This document shows positions 8,057 to 16,532 of a stretch of 54,464 bases of DNA, in pieces. The notes below the pieces were generated by a model, which was not told the DNA's origin, made no database searches, and saw nothing but the letters and a program-made list of their open reading frames with translations. Positions within the stretch are counted from its first letter, which is position 1, and every line of letters starts with the position of its first letter. The stretch lies in NCBI GenBank assembly GCA_964501445.1, contig CAZCSJ010000002.1:1-54464 (forward strand), read 5' to 3'. Source of the DNA: CAZCSJ01 sp964501445. GTDB taxonomy: Bacteria; Patescibacteriota; Minisyncoccia; Sungbacterales; HO2-52-23. Position numbers and translations under genes: made by a program.

Positions 8057-8614
8057 ATGCCCAGAGGGCCGGGAACCGTACAGCAAAAAATTCTTTTACT
8101 TCTTTTAGGAGGATTGACTTTGGGGCTTTCCCGTTCCCCGAGGCAGCATTTTCATATTCTCAAGTGTATAGCGAAGGAATGGCAAGCGATAAATCGCCAA
8201 GCGCTCTGGCGTTCTATCCGGGGGTTGTATAAATCAAAATTAGTAGAAGGAAAGAATAATAAAGACGGAACTATCACATTGATTCTTTCTAAAGACGGGA
8301 GGAAAAAAGCGCTCCAGTATCGTGTTGATGATATGGAGATTAAAAAGCAGGCCGTTTGGGATAGAAAGTGGCGTATTATCACTTTTGACGTGCCGGAGTA
8401 TCAGAAAAAGACACGTGATGCGCTACGGCAACATTTTAAGAGGATAGGACTTAAGGAGTTTCAAAAAAGCGTGTTTGTTTCGCCCTATCCCTGCGATGAT
8501 GAGATAGATTTTCTCATCGAGCTTCACCATGCACGGTCATACGTTCGTATAATTCTTGCGGAATCAATAGATAACGAGCGACATTTCAGGGTTAAATTCT
8601 CTTTACCGATATGA
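8057..8614 (+). CDS. PaaX/Cas2-like protein (isolated)
   Basis: A 185-residue protein with an N-terminal winged-helix-like part resembling PaaX (about residues 10-85) and a C-terminal ferredoxin-like domain resembling Cas2, beginning at WDRKWRIITFDVPE (about 100-113), with FQKSVFVSPYP later. In CRISPR systems Cas2 works with Cas1 in spacer integration, but there is no cas1 or CRISPR array in this window. Such isolated fusions are frequent in CPR genomes and their job is unclear. The gene is bracketed by two copies of the same palindrome (7970-8003 and 8631-8680), and a third copy is inside mpg. This suggests a link to element movement or recognition, which is inference. The start at 8057 is the first ATG. 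Confidence 0.75.
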   Translation: MPRGPGTVQQKILLLLLGGLTLGLSRSPRQHFHILKCIAKEWQAINRQALWRSIRGLYKSKLVEGKNNKDGTITLILSKDGRKKALQYRVDDMEIKKQAVWDRKWRIITFDVPEYQKKTRDALRQHFKRIGLKEFQKSVFVSPYPCDDEIDFLIELHHARSYVRIILAESIDNERHFRVKFSLPI

Positions 8615-8630
8615 GTAGAGAGAGTGGGTG

Positions 8631-8680
8631 ATCCACACATTGCATATACTTGCTATAGCAAGTATATGCAATGTGTGGAT
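8631..8680. repeat. ATTGCATATA palindrome, copy 2 (3' of PaaX/Cas2-like gene)
   Basis: A perfect 50-bp palindrome with half-site ATCCACACATTGCATATACT then TGCTA. It contains the same core as copy 1, with the variable trinucleotides CTT/AAG complementary. It starts 17 bases after the stop of the PaaX/Cas2-like gene. Confidence 0.9.
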
Positions 8681-8770
8681 GGTAATGTGTGAATGGTTTT
8701 GAGGGGTGTGGATAGTTGAGATATAGGTGGTATGAGAAATATGGTATGGTGAATATATACGACTGCTGTT

Positions 8771-9733
8771 ATGAAAATATGTATCACTCGTAAAATCCCG
8801 AATCGCGGAATAGAGATGCTCCAAGAAAAGGGGTATGAACTGGCAATCAATCAGCAAAGCCGGCCGCTCACGCGCGAAGAGTTGATTGAAAAAGGTAAAG
8901 GAGCAGATGCCGTGCTCTCGCAACTCACCGACAAAATTGATGCGGCAGTGATGGATGGGTGGGAGGGTTCGGTGAAGATAATCGCAAACTATGCGGTGGG
9001 TTATGACAATATAGACGTGAAGGCCGCAAAAGAGCGGGGTATTATCGTCACCAACACGCCCGATGTTCTTACAGAAACCGTGGCAGAGCATACTTTTTCC
9101 TTGATGCTTGCAATCGCGCATCGCGTTTCTGAAGCTGACCGATTCTCCCGCGCAGGGAAATACAAAGGATGGGAGCCGGAATTGCTTCTTGGCATGGATG
9201 TGTCGCGTAAAATTTTGGGTATCGTCGGCCTTGGGAGAATCGGCGCGCGCGTGGCGCACCACGGGGTAAAAGGGTTTGATATGCGGGCCATCTATTACGA
9301 CCTCAAGCGGAACGAACAGTTTGAGCAGGATTTCAATGCGGAGTATAAATCTACGCCTGAAGATGTTTTGAAAGAAGCGGATTTTGTGTCGCTCCACGTG
9401 CCGCTTTTGGATTCCACGCGGCATTTGGTAAATACCGAGCGGCTCGGCATGATGAAAAAAACTGCCTACCTCGTGAACACCTCGCGGGGTCCTGTGGTGG
9501 ACGAGGCCGCACTCCGCGATGCGTTGAAAAATGGCGTCATCCGCGGAGCGGCAATTGATGTGTGGGAGCACGAGCCGGAACTCACACCCGGCCTCGCGGA
9601 TTTGGAAAATATCATCATCACTCCGCATATCGCATCTGCCACCGAAGAAACCCGCCAGAAAATGGGGGAAGTCGCGGCAGAGAATATAATTGCGGTGTTG
9701 GAGGGGAAGACACCGCCGAATGCGGTTAAGTGA
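8771..9733 (+). CDS. D-isomer-specific 2-hydroxyacid dehydrogenase
   Basis: A 320-residue NAD(P)-dependent enzyme of the glyoxylate reductase / D-3-phosphoglycerate dehydrogenase superfamily, reducing 2-keto acids to D-2-hydroxy acids. The Rossmann signature GIVGLGRIGARVA is at about residues 155-167, the substrate-side motif NYAVGYDNID at about 76-85, VNTSRGPVVDEAAL at about 235-248, and the catalytic Arg, Glu and His lie in SRG, VWEHEPE and ITPHIASAT. The lack of a C-terminal ACT domain and the overall look favour glyoxylate/hydroxypyruvate or lactate-type reductase over SerA. It stands alone between palindromes. Confidence 0.9.
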   Translation: MKICITRKIPNRGIEMLQEKGYELAINQQSRPLTREELIEKGKGADAVLSQLTDKIDAAVMDGWEGSVKIIANYAVGYDNIDVKAAKERGIIVTNTPDVLTETVAEHTFSLMLAIAHRVSEADRFSRAGKYKGWEPELLLGMDVSRKILGIVGLGRIGARVAHHGVKGFDMRAIYYDLKRNEQFEQDFNAEYKSTPEDVLKEADFVSLHVPLLDSTRHLVNTERLGMMKKTAYLVNTSRGPVVDEAALRDALKNGVIRGAAIDVWEHEPELTPGLADLENIIITPHIASATEETRQKMGEVAAENIIAVLEGKTPPNAVK

Positions 9734-9745
9734 TGTGGTGGTGTG

Positions 9746-9789
9746 CCATGTCAACAATTTTTGACGATCGTCCGAAATTGTTGACATGG
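9746..9789. repeat. Inverted repeat with GACGATCGTC core, copy 1
   Basis: CCATGTCAACAATTT (9746-9760) and AAATTGTTGACATGG (9775-9789) flank GACGATCGTC. The same 10-base core sits at the centre of another inverted repeat at 23095-23163. Confidence 0.75.
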
Positions 9790-9816
9790 GGAAGAGGGGG
9801 ATAATAGAGAGAAAGA

Positions 9817-9846
9817 AAAAGGCAACTCTACGGAGCTGCCTTTTGA
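9817..9846. terminator. Terminator, likely bidirectional
   Basis: AAAAGGCA and TGCCTTTT flank a 12-base loop. It lies between the stop of the plus-strand dehydrogenase and the stop of the minus-strand lipoprotein, and gives T-runs in both directions. Confidence 0.75.
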
Positions 9847-9856
9847 TATGGATTGG

Positions 9857-10981
9857 TTATTTCACGATTTGAGGAGTTGCGACTACTTTCGTAGTCGGAC
9901 TCGCCGTAATCGGGAGACCTGCCAGCTTACCTCTCGCGGTAATCTGGTCATCAGGATCCACTGTGATCTGGACGGTATCATTTCGTACGAAGGTTCTATC
10001 GAGTTTCGCCTTTACGAATAGGTGATTCTTGCCCACGGGGAGAGTCCATGTTTCTCCAAATCTCATCGTACCAGAGGATTCAACTGGGCCGGCCGATGGA
10101 TTTCTTGGACCCGCGACGAGGGTACCGTCCTCGCGAACGATCTTCACATCTGTCATATCGGACCAAGTCCCTGTACCCGTGAAGATCAGGTTTAAGGTTA
10201 AGGAACTGATTTCTACGGGCTCGCCTTTTACATCCAAGAGGAATCCGCCGATTACCGTGTCCGTCACGTCAACCGGAACATTGCCCGAGGTCACTTTACT
10301 TGACGCAGAGACCAAGAGCGATCCTCTATCGATGGTTGCAGTGTATCCCTTGTGGAACGGCGTGTTTGTCGAGGAAAACGAACCGGGAGCTGCAGGTCCA
10401 GCGGATCCGCCACCCGCCACTATGAGTTGCCCCGAATTCATACCACGGATTACAATGTCAGATTTTTTAATAATGTCCATTGCAACATCGTGTCCGATTC
10501 CTCCCATGATATCTCCGTAGATAGAGATTTCAACGTTCTCCCCTTTCCGAACGACAAGGCCCCTTACATTAGGAGTTTTGTGGTAGAAAGTAGTGTCGTA
10601 GTAGGTTCGTTTCGTGGGATCGATCGGATAGCTAGTGGGCTGTGATTCGCCATTCACGTAGATGTATACTGCGTCGAGATCGTCGTGAACCGCAGAGCCG
10701 GTTCTGGTAAAACGTATCTCTTCCACCACCACGTCTTCTTTCGAACCGACGTTTAATTTGATGGAGGAGAAGTGGTACTCCTTTGTACCCACTTTTACAG
10801 TGTTAGAGGCTCCTGGATCTCTCGATCCTATGGAAAGTGTTACACTACCCATCTCGGTTGTTACTGCGGCGGGAGATGCGGATGGTGCGGCGAGGCTACG
10901 CGGAATTTCTGGTGTAGCCGGAGTACACCCCGCAGGGAACATCACCAGGATGACGATAGGGATAGTAAAGAACTCTCTCAT
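9857..10981 (-). CDS. Putative surface lipoprotein
   Basis: A 374-residue secreted protein. Residues 1-19 form a signal peptide ending in a lipobox-like FPAGC, so Cys19 may be lipid-modified. Two beta-rich repeats follow (about residues 45-170 and 225-360), each with phrases such as SSIKLNVG...VVVEEIRF and ISSLTLNL...WSDMTDVKI, which look like all-beta surface domains. A glycine/serine/proline linker (about 185-215) joins them. No enzyme motif is seen. It has its own promoter (11031-11058, minus strand), a GGAG ribosome site and a terminator, so it is a single-gene unit. It is probably a cell-surface structural or adhesion protein. Confidence 0.75.
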   Translation of the reverse strand: MREFFTIPIVILVMFPAGCTPATPEIPRSLAAPSASPAAVTTEMGSVTLSIGSRDPGASNTVKVGTKEYHFSSIKLNVGSKEDVVVEEIRFTRTGSAVHDDLDAVYIYVNGESQPTSYPIDPTKRTYYDTTFYHKTPNVRGLVVRKGENVEISIYGDIMGGIGHDVAMDIIKKSDIVIRGMNSGQLIVAGGGSAGPAAPGSFSSTNTPFHKGYTATIDRGSLLVSASSKVTSGNVPVDVTDTVIGGFLLDVKGEPVEISSLTLNLIFTGTGTWSDMTDVKIVREDGTLVAGPRNPSAGPVESSGTMRFGETWTLPVGKNHLFVKAKLDRTFVRNDTVQITVDPDDQITARGKLAGLPITASPTTKVVATPQIVK

Positions 10982-11030
10982 CTTTTTCTCCTTTCTTTTC
11001 TTTCATTCCTTAAAGGATGAGAACTTATGG

Positions 11031-11058
11031 AGTATACATCTTATTACCTTTTTGTCAA
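11031..11058 (-). promoter_or_regulatory. Promoter of the lipoprotein gene
   Basis: On the minus strand TTGACA (11058-11053) and TATACT (11036-11031) are 16 bases apart. The start codon follows about 50 bases downstream, after an AAAGGAG ribosome site. Confidence 0.8.
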
Positions 11059-11137
11059 CTTTTTTCTCGTGGTTCCGATATAGATTATCCCCAGCGTGTC
11101 CTTTTCAAATAAGGGTTTCCGTGGTAATCTGTAGGGT

Positions 11138-11806
11138 ATGCAAGAACTTAAAGCGCGGCCGCGCAATGAATTAGGGAAGAAGGTAAATGCTCTTCGCAGG
11201 GCCGGTTTTTTGCCTGCGGTGGTGTATGGAGAGGGGGTGGAGTCGCAGCCACTCTCCGTGCCAGTCAAGGACTTTGAGAAGGTGTATCGCGAAGCAGGGG
11301 AGTCGGGTTTGGTGAAGCTGGATATTGAGGGGAAGTCATACAATGTCCTCATCCATGATGTTTCGCGCGACGCGCTCAAAGACGCGCCTCTCCACGCCGA
11401 CTTCTATGCGGTGCGGATGGATAAACTTATTCGCACGAAAGTCCCGGTGGAATTTATTGGAGAATCGCCGGCAGTGAAGAGTGAGGGCGCGGTGCTTATA
11501 AAAGTGCTCCACGAGATTGAAATTGAAGCGCTTCCCGCAAACCTTCCGCATCATCTCAAAGCCGACATCTCGCGTCTTGAAGCGTTTGGAGCAAAACTGT
11601 TTGTGAAAGATATTCCTCTGCCCTATGGGGTAAAGATATTTGCTGATTCCGATGACATTGTGGCAATTGCCGAATCGCCGCGCTCCACAGAGGAATTAGA
11701 GGCGATCGCCGCGGCTCCCGCGGTTGAGACCGTTGCGGTGGAAACTGAACGAGAAGCAAAGCAAAAGACAAAGGAAGTAAAAGAGCAGATAGAAGCAAAA
11801 GTTTGA
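11138..11806 (+). CDS. rplY: 50S ribosomal protein L25/Ctc
   Basis: A 222-residue long-form L25 (TL5/Ctc type) that binds 5S rRNA in the large subunit. The N-terminal L25 domain begins ELKARPRNELGKKVNALRRAGFLPAVVYG (about residues 3-31). The C-terminal beta domain (about 95-180) holds the P-V-E-F-IGESPAVKSEGAVL motif. The last 40 residues are an Ala/Glu/Lys-rich tail. The start at 11138 fits the family exactly. The next gene overlaps its stop by 4 bases, so the two are probably translated together. Confidence 0.92.
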   Translation: MQELKARPRNELGKKVNALRRAGFLPAVVYGEGVESQPLSVPVKDFEKVYREAGESGLVKLDIEGKSYNVLIHDVSRDALKDAPLHADFYAVRMDKLIRTKVPVEFIGESPAVKSEGAVLIKVLHEIEIEALPANLPHHLKADISRLEAFGAKLFVKDIPLPYGVKIFADSDDIVAIAESPRSTEELEAIAAAPAVETVAVETEREAKQKTKEVKEQIEAKV

Positions 11807-13158
11807 TACGACATCGTCCATTTTCCATACGACTACGCGCGTCCGCGTGCCTCGCGGGCATGGTGTTTGCGCTGTGGGTGTTTTTGCCATTTGCCGCACG
11901 CGCAGAAATTGATGCTGAAAAACGCCAGGAAATTGAGCAACAGATCGGGGCGCTTGAGCAGGAGGCGGCAAATCTTAATCAGCATCTTCGAGCGACCTCA
12001 AAGGAAACACGAACCCTTGTGAGCGAGGTGGAGCGCATCAATCAAGATATTCGCGCGCGAGAGCTTGCGATAAAACAGATTGCCTTGGAAATCCAAAAGG
12101 CGGGCTTGACGATAAAAAAAAAGAGCAATGGCATCGCAGTGCTTTCCGAGAAAATTGATGTATCCAAAAAAGCCCTCTCCGCGAGTTTGTTTGCGGTCTA
12201 TGTGTATGACAAAGAAGATGTGTTCCCAGCGCTCTTGAAAAATCAGTCGCTCTCCGATTTTTTCGGATCGCTCAACACTATTCTTCGCGTCCAGGCACAA
12301 ATCAAGACCGCAGTGAATAGGTTTGAGTCCGATCAGGAGGAGCTCACGCGTGAACGGGATGAACTGCTTGAGTTCCAGCAGGAGCAGGAGGGGTTGAAGT
12401 CGTTGCAGGAGGTGGAACGCCGGTTCCTCGCGCAAAAAAAGCAGGAAAAAGACGAGCTGCTTCGCCTCACCAAGGGCAAGGAGGCGCTTTTCCAACAATT
12501 GTTGCAGTCAAAGAAACGCGACATCGCGACTTTGAAAACCCAGCTTTTCTATCTTGAGAAAACGGGTATTACCGCGGAGAACGCGATTCAGGCCGCGGAC
12601 TTGGCGGCAAAACGCGCAGGCATCCGCACCGCATTTCTTTTAGCGCTCTTGGAGGTGGAAACGGGCAAGCAGTTTGAGGATGGGGTCATTAGTGTGGGAA
12701 CAAATGTAGGCACGGGCAAGTGGAAAACCGATCTGTACGATTGTTATGTGCGTCTGCGAAGGAAAAAGAATGCGGAAGCGGAGAAGAATGCGTTTTTTGA
12801 AATTACCGGAAAGCTTGGTTTGAATCCCGACTCTATGCCCGTGTCGCGAAAGCCGAATTACGGCTGCGGGGGCGCAATGGGCCCCGCGCAATTTTTGCCG
12901 ACCACCTGGCTTCGGTTTGAAGATCGTGTGGCGCAATTGACGGGGCACACCCCTCCGAGTCCGTGGAATGTGGAAGACGCGTTTACCGCAGCCGCACTCT
13001 TTCTTGCCGATTCAGGGGCGGATCTCCAGACCTCGGAGGCAGAAACCCGCGCGGCAAAAACCTATATTTCCGGAAGACCCACCTGCACGAGTTATATTTG
13101 CAGGACCTACGCGAGCCGCATTCTTTCACTTGCCAAAGACATCGGGAGGATACTCTAA
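11803..13158 (+). CDS. Coiled-coil murein hydrolase with lytic transglycosylase-like domain
   Basis: A 451-residue exported protein starting at TTG 11803 and overlapping the rplY stop. A signal peptide occupies about residues 10-34. A long coiled coil (about 40-265) resembles EnvC/CwlO-type regulators of peptidoglycan hydrolysis. The C-terminal part (about 275-445) contains ALLEVETGK and GGAMGPAQFLPTTW, the hallmark of MltB-like lytic transglycosylases, with Glu in LLEVE as the likely catalytic acid. It would cleave glycan strands in the wall. The family usually has one or the other module, so the fusion is notable, though coiled-coil plus hydrolase proteins occur in CPR. Confidence 0.82.
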   Translation: MIRHRPFSIRLRASACLAGMVFALWVFLPFAARAEIDAEKRQEIEQQIGALEQEAANLNQHLRATSKETRTLVSEVERINQDIRARELAIKQIALEIQKAGLTIKKKSNGIAVLSEKIDVSKKALSASLFAVYVYDKEDVFPALLKNQSLSDFFGSLNTILRVQAQIKTAVNRFESDQEELTRERDELLEFQQEQEGLKSLQEVERRFLAQKKQEKDELLRLTKGKEALFQQLLQSKKRDIATLKTQLFYLEKTGITAENAIQAADLAAKRAGIRTAFLLALLEVETGKQFEDGVISVGTNVGTGKWKTDLYDCYVRLRRKKNAEAEKNAFFEITGKLGLNPDSMPVSRKPNYGCGGAMGPAQFLPTTWLRFEDRVAQLTGHTPPSPWNVEDAFTAAALFLADSGADLQTSEAETRAAKTYISGRPTCTSYICRTYASRILSLAKDIGRIL

Positions 13159-13210
13159 CTTTACGAAATGCAAATTTCCGCGAATATACGAATTCGTATG
13201 TTCGTATGTA

Positions 13211-14104
13211 TTAGTATTTGGTAAATGCTTCAATGATCGGGTCAATATTTCCCTCCATGAGCGAGGGAATATTGTGCCAGGATTGTTTGATGCGGTGATC
13301 GGTGACGCGATCCTGCGGGAAATTATAGGTGCGGATTTTTTCTGAGCGATCCCCCGTGCCTATCTGCATTTTGCGCTCCTCGGCGCGTTTTTTATTTTCC
13401 GTTTCAATCTTTGCATCAAGAAGTGTGGAGCGCAGGATCGTCATGGCGCGCTCCCTGTTTTGCTGCTGCGAGCGCTGGGTCTGGGAAGATACCTGGATGC
13501 CGGTGGGGAGGTGATACACCCGCACCGCGGTCTCCACCTTGTTTACATTTTGTCCTCCCGGGCCGGACGCGCGGAAGAATTCAATTTTGATGTCTTCGGG
13601 TTTGATCTCCACGTCCACTTCCCGCGCGAGCGGCAGCACGGCAACGGATGCGGCGGAGGTATGAATGCGGCCGGATTTTTCGGTGTCGGGAATGCGCTGT
13701 ACGCGGTGCACGCCGGATTCCGCGCGGAGCAGGCGATAGGCATTTTTTCCGTGGATTTCACACACTACCTCTTTGTATCCCCCGAGCGAACTCTTTGATT
13801 CTTCCAGAAGCGCCACGCTCCAGCCGCGATTTTGGGCAAAGCGTGTGTACATTTGAAAAAGATCGCGCGCAAAGAGCGCGGCTTCATCCCCGCCGGTTCC
13901 GGCGCGGATTTCCATGATGGCGTCGTCGGGCAGTTCGCGGGTCTCTCCGCGGGCTGCGGCGGCAATCTGTTTTTCGATCATCGCAAACTCCCGCGAGAGT
14001 TCTTTCACTCTCTTCGGGTCGCGATAGAGTGCGGGGTCGTTCAAAAGTAGTTGGAGTTCCCCCCGCCGCGTATGTAGCTTTTCCAATTCCGTGTCCGTGG
14101 ACAT
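13211..14104 (-). CDS. prfA: Peptide chain release factor 1
   Basis: A 297-residue class I release factor that reads UAA/UAG at the ribosome and triggers peptide release. The GGQ motif (SGPGGQNVNK, about residues 182-191) acts in the peptidyl transferase centre. The PDT tripeptide in RIPDTEKSGRIHTSA fits the RF1 P-x-T codon-recognition motif rather than the RF2 SPF. It is shorter than usual (about 355-360), mainly because the N-terminal GAP-interacting region is reduced. The start at 14104 is preferred; an in-frame upstream extension to 14122 is possible but runs toward a repeat. Confidence 0.93.
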   Translation of the reverse strand: MSTDTELEKLHTRRGELQLLLNDPALYRDPKRVKELSREFAMIEKQIAAAARGETRELPDDAIMEIRAGTGGDEAALFARDLFQMYTRFAQNRGWSVALLEESKSSLGGYKEVVCEIHGKNAYRLLRAESGVHRVQRIPDTEKSGRIHTSAASVAVLPLAREVDVEIKPEDIKIEFFRASGPGGQNVNKVETAVRVYHLPTGIQVSSQTQRSQQQNRERAMTILRSTLLDAKIETENKKRAEERKMQIGTGDRSEKIRTYNFPQDRVTDHRIKQSWHNIPSLMEGNIDPIIEAFTKY

Positions 14105-14116
14105 ATCTGCAGTGTA

Positions 14117-14225
14117 AATCAAATATCAAAAATAAAAAATCAAAATCACACAGTAAAAAGTAAAAACGAATAGCCCCATCCTGCGGGCTACCCCAATTTT
14201 GATTTTGATATTTACTTTTTGATTT
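14117..14225. repeat. AT-rich inverted repeat, copy 2
   Basis: TCAAATATCAAAAAT... on the left and TTTTGATTTTGATATTTACTTTTTGA on the right pair around a GTAGCCC/GGGCTAC-like centre (TAGCCC at about 14172, GGGCTA at about 14185). It overlaps the last codons of rpmE and is related to the element at 5825. Confidence 0.6.
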
Positions 14226-14424
14226 TCTTCTTGGCGAGCCGCGCCCTAAATTTCTCCACGCGGCCGGCGGTATCTATGAGTTTTGAGCTGCCCGTATAGA
14301 AGGGGTGGCACTTTGCGCAAATTTCAATATCCAGCCGTTCCTTCGTGGAGCCGACTGTGAATTCGTTTCCGCAGGCGCAGAAAACTTTTGCCTGGTGATA
14401 TGCGGGATGGATGTCTTTTTTCAT
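14212..14424 (-). CDS. rpmE: 50S ribosomal protein L31
   Basis: A 70-residue L31 with the zinc-binding form: CACG near residue 15 and CAKC near residue 36, plus the typical HPFYTGSSK. The ATG at 14424 (MKKDIHPAYH) matches the family start; an upstream in-frame extension to 14484 is unlikely. It is minus strand with prfA, though about 110 bases of repeat DNA separate them, and its 3' end is overlapped by that repeat. Confidence 0.92.
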   Translation of the reverse strand: MKKDIHPAYHQAKVFCACGNEFTVGSTKERLDIEICAKCHPFYTGSSKLIDTAGRVEKFRARLAKKKIKK

Positions 14425-14493
14425 GGGTTTTTCGGATATGCGCGAGAATAGGCACAGTATATCGTATGGTGTGGAAATCTGCAAATAGACCCC

Positions 14494-14522
14494 TTGCGCG
14501 ATACCCCGATTTTTGGTAATCT
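14494..14522 (+). promoter_or_regulatory. Putative promoter of rpsB-tsf
   Basis: TTGCGC (14494-14499) and TAATCT (14517-14522) are 17 bases apart just upstream of rpsB. The -10 box overlaps the region where a GGTGAGG ribosome site begins, so the mRNA leader would be very short or absent. Confidence 0.45.
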
Positions 14523-14531
14523 GGTGAGGTT

Positions 14532-15302
14532 ATGTCTACGAATGATATCGCGCTTGAACCTGCCCCGATTCTCACTCTTTCTCCGGCTGATCCGGAGATT
14601 GAGGCGATGTTCAAGGCAGGGGTCCACTTGGGGCATGCGAAGTCCAAAAATCATCCGGCAATGCAGCCCTATATTTTTGGCGTGCGAAATACCGTCTCCG
14701 TCATTGACCTCGCAAAAACCAAAGAGAAGCTTGCCGAAGCGCTCGCGTTCTTGAAGGGAATCGCGGCAAAAAGGGGTTTAGTTCTTTTGGTGGGAACGCG
14801 GCCCGCGGCGCGCGGTCTTATCACGCGTTTGGGCGAGAAATCGGGCATGCCGTATTTCACCGAGCGCTGGATCGGCGGGACGCTTACGAATTTCAAAGTG
14901 ATCGCAAAGCGCGTGGAGCATATGAAAGAGATTGAGCGCGAGAAAGCCGCAGGTGAGCTTGAGAAATACACAAAAAAGGAGCAGATGCGAAAAAGTGAAG
15001 AGCACGCGCGGCTCGTTCGATTCTTTGACGGCCTCCGGACGCTCACCCGTCTTCCCGATGCCATTTTTATTGTTGACATCACCCACGACGATACGGCGCT
15101 CCGCGAAGCGCGGAAGGCAAAGATTTCGGTTGTGGCGCTTGCCGACACCAACTCAAACGCCGCACTTCTGGACCGGGCGATTCCTGCAAATGATGATGCG
15201 CTTCCCGCGCTCACCTACATGATTGGAAGAATTGGCGAAGCGCTTGAGGAAGGAGCGTTTGAAGCAGTCCGTCAGACGGCGGAGACCGAAGAAAAAAAGT
15301 AA
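14532..15302 (+). CDS. rpsB: 30S ribosomal protein S2
   Basis: A 256-residue S2 of the small ribosomal subunit. Recognisable pieces are KAGVHLGHAKSKNHPAMQPYIFGVRN (about residues 29-54), FTERWIGGTLTNFK and the AVRE-like LPDAIFIVDITHD...AREARKAKISVVALADTNSNA. The stop overlaps the tsf start by one base (TAATG), a tight translational coupling. The gene pair order is universal in bacteria. Confidence 0.96.
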   Translation: MSTNDIALEPAPILTLSPADPEIEAMFKAGVHLGHAKSKNHPAMQPYIFGVRNTVSVIDLAKTKEKLAEALAFLKGIAAKRGLVLLVGTRPAARGLITRLGEKSGMPYFTERWIGGTLTNFKVIAKRVEHMKEIEREKAAGELEKYTKKEQMRKSEEHARLVRFFDGLRTLTRLPDAIFIVDITHDDTALREARKAKISVVALADTNSNAALLDRAIPANDDALPALTYMIGRIGEALEEGAFEAVRQTAETEEKK

Positions 15303-15886
15303 TGTACACTACCGAACAGATTAAAGCGCTCCGGGAGAAGACCGGCGCGGGAATTTCAGAAGTGAAAAAAGCGCTTGAAGAAGCGCGGGGCGATATGGCG
15401 CGCGCCGAGGCGCTGGTCGCGCGCCGCCTCGGAGCATCGGCCGCAAAGCGAACCGGCCGCGAAGTCCGCGCAGGGGTTATTGATTGCTACATCCACGGCA
15501 ATGCCCGCGTGGGCGCGATGGTGGAAGTTTTTTGCGAGACCGATTTTGTGGCGCGAAATCCGGAGTTTAGAGCGCTCGCGCACGATGTGGCGCTCCACAT
15601 CGCGGCGATGAATCCGCAGTATGTGTCGCGTGACGCGGTCCCGCAGGAGGCCTTGGAGACAGAGCGGACACATGTGCGGGAAACTGTGGCGGGGATGGAT
15701 AAATCAAAAGAGGTGCGCGAACGGATTCTGGAGGGAAAGATTGAAAGCCACTTTGCGTCTGTTTCGTTGCGTGAGCAGCCGTTCGTGAAAGACCCGGCAA
15801 AGACCGTCGGCCAGTACATAGACGAGGCGATAGGCAAATTCGGCGAGAATATTAAAGTAGGACGATTCGTCCGGTTTGAACTCTAA
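15302..15886 (+). CDS. tsf: Translation elongation factor Ts
   Basis: A 194-residue nucleotide exchange factor for EF-Tu. The UBA-like N-terminal domain (about residues 3-40) holds LREKTGAGISEVKKALEEARGD. The core has the EVFCETDFVARNPEF motif (about 73-87), including the TDFVA segment that contacts EF-Tu. It is the short form (about 200 residues), as in Thermus, lacking the long coiled insertion of the E. coli protein. It overlaps rpsB by one base and the next gene by one base. Confidence 0.95.
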   Translation: MYTTEQIKALREKTGAGISEVKKALEEARGDMARAEALVARRLGASAAKRTGREVRAGVIDCYIHGNARVGAMVEVFCETDFVARNPEFRALAHDVALHIAAMNPQYVSRDAVPQEALETERTHVRETVAGMDKSKEVRERILEGKIESHFASVSLREQPFVKDPAKTVGQYIDEAIGKFGENIKVGRFVRFEL

Positions 15887-16401
15887 TGGGTATTATTGAT
15901 ATTACACTTGCAGCGGTATTTGTGGGGGCGCTTGCGACCCTCTGGGTGAAAGTGTCTGAAAAGCTCCCGGTGCTCGCCACGGTTCCGGATCACGTGATTG
16001 TAGGCGAACTTGAACGCCATGCTCGGCGCATACGGCTTTTAGCACTTCCGATAAAAACATTTTATCAGGAAAAGCGATACCGCGATCTCTTTTTCAATGC
16101 GATCGGGAAAGTCGTGTATCGCCTCCATATCCTCGTCATGCGGATGGACAACTCGCTCGTTTTGGTGCTTAAATTCATTCAGCGCTATGCCAAGAACGGG
16201 TATCTGGTCAATGGCAACGGGAATGGCGAGTACTGGAAGAAGTTGCATAGCGACGAGTCGGTCGCACCCGACGCGTCTCAATCTTCCATTGTATCGGAGG
16301 CGTTTCCCTCGGCTGCTTCTTCGCGTCCTCTCATCCCGCAGCGCGGGAGTACACGCGCGAAGCGCATGATTGAGATTCGCACGCCGCGGCTCTTTGAATG
16401 A
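15886..16401 (+). CDS. Hypothetical single-pass membrane protein
   Basis: A 171-residue protein starting inside the tsf stop (TAATG), so it is translationally coupled to tsf. An N-terminal membrane segment covers about residues 5-22. A basic, helical middle follows (about 40-110, with many Arg/Lys and VYRLHILVMRMDNSLVLVLK), then a low-complexity Ser-rich tail. No family recognised. Coupling to rpsB-tsf suggests constitutive expression. Confidence 0.7.
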   Translation: MGIIDITLAAVFVGALATLWVKVSEKLPVLATVPDHVIVGELERHARRIRLLALPIKTFYQEKRYRDLFFNAIGKVVYRLHILVMRMDNSLVLVLKFIQRYAKNGYLVNGNGNGEYWKKLHSDESVAPDASQSSIVSEAFPSAASSRPLIPQRGSTRAKRMIEIRTPRLFE

Positions 16402-16450
16402 AGTGCCCCCGGCGGGGGGGCCGTTGAGTGGGCAATGGCACACTACACAT

Positions 16451-16523
16451 GCCGGTGTAGCTCAATGGCAGAGCAGCGCTTTTGTAAAGCGAAGGTTTGT
16501 CGGTTCAAGTCCGACCACCGGCT
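16451..16523 (+). tRNA. trnT: tRNA-Thr (UGU)
   Basis: A 73-base cloverleaf: acceptor GCCGGTG/CACCGGC, D-arm GCTCAATGGCAGAGC, anticodon loop TTTGTAA with anticodon TGT, and T-arm GTCGG-TTCAAGT-CCGAC. No CCA is encoded. Confidence 0.93.
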
Positions 16524-16532
16524 GTACTAAAT

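Noticed and set aside
8603..9787. Long minus-strand ORF opposite the dehydrogenase gene
   Set aside because: It is the shadow of the clear plus-strand enzyme and extends into a palindrome and low-complexity DNA.
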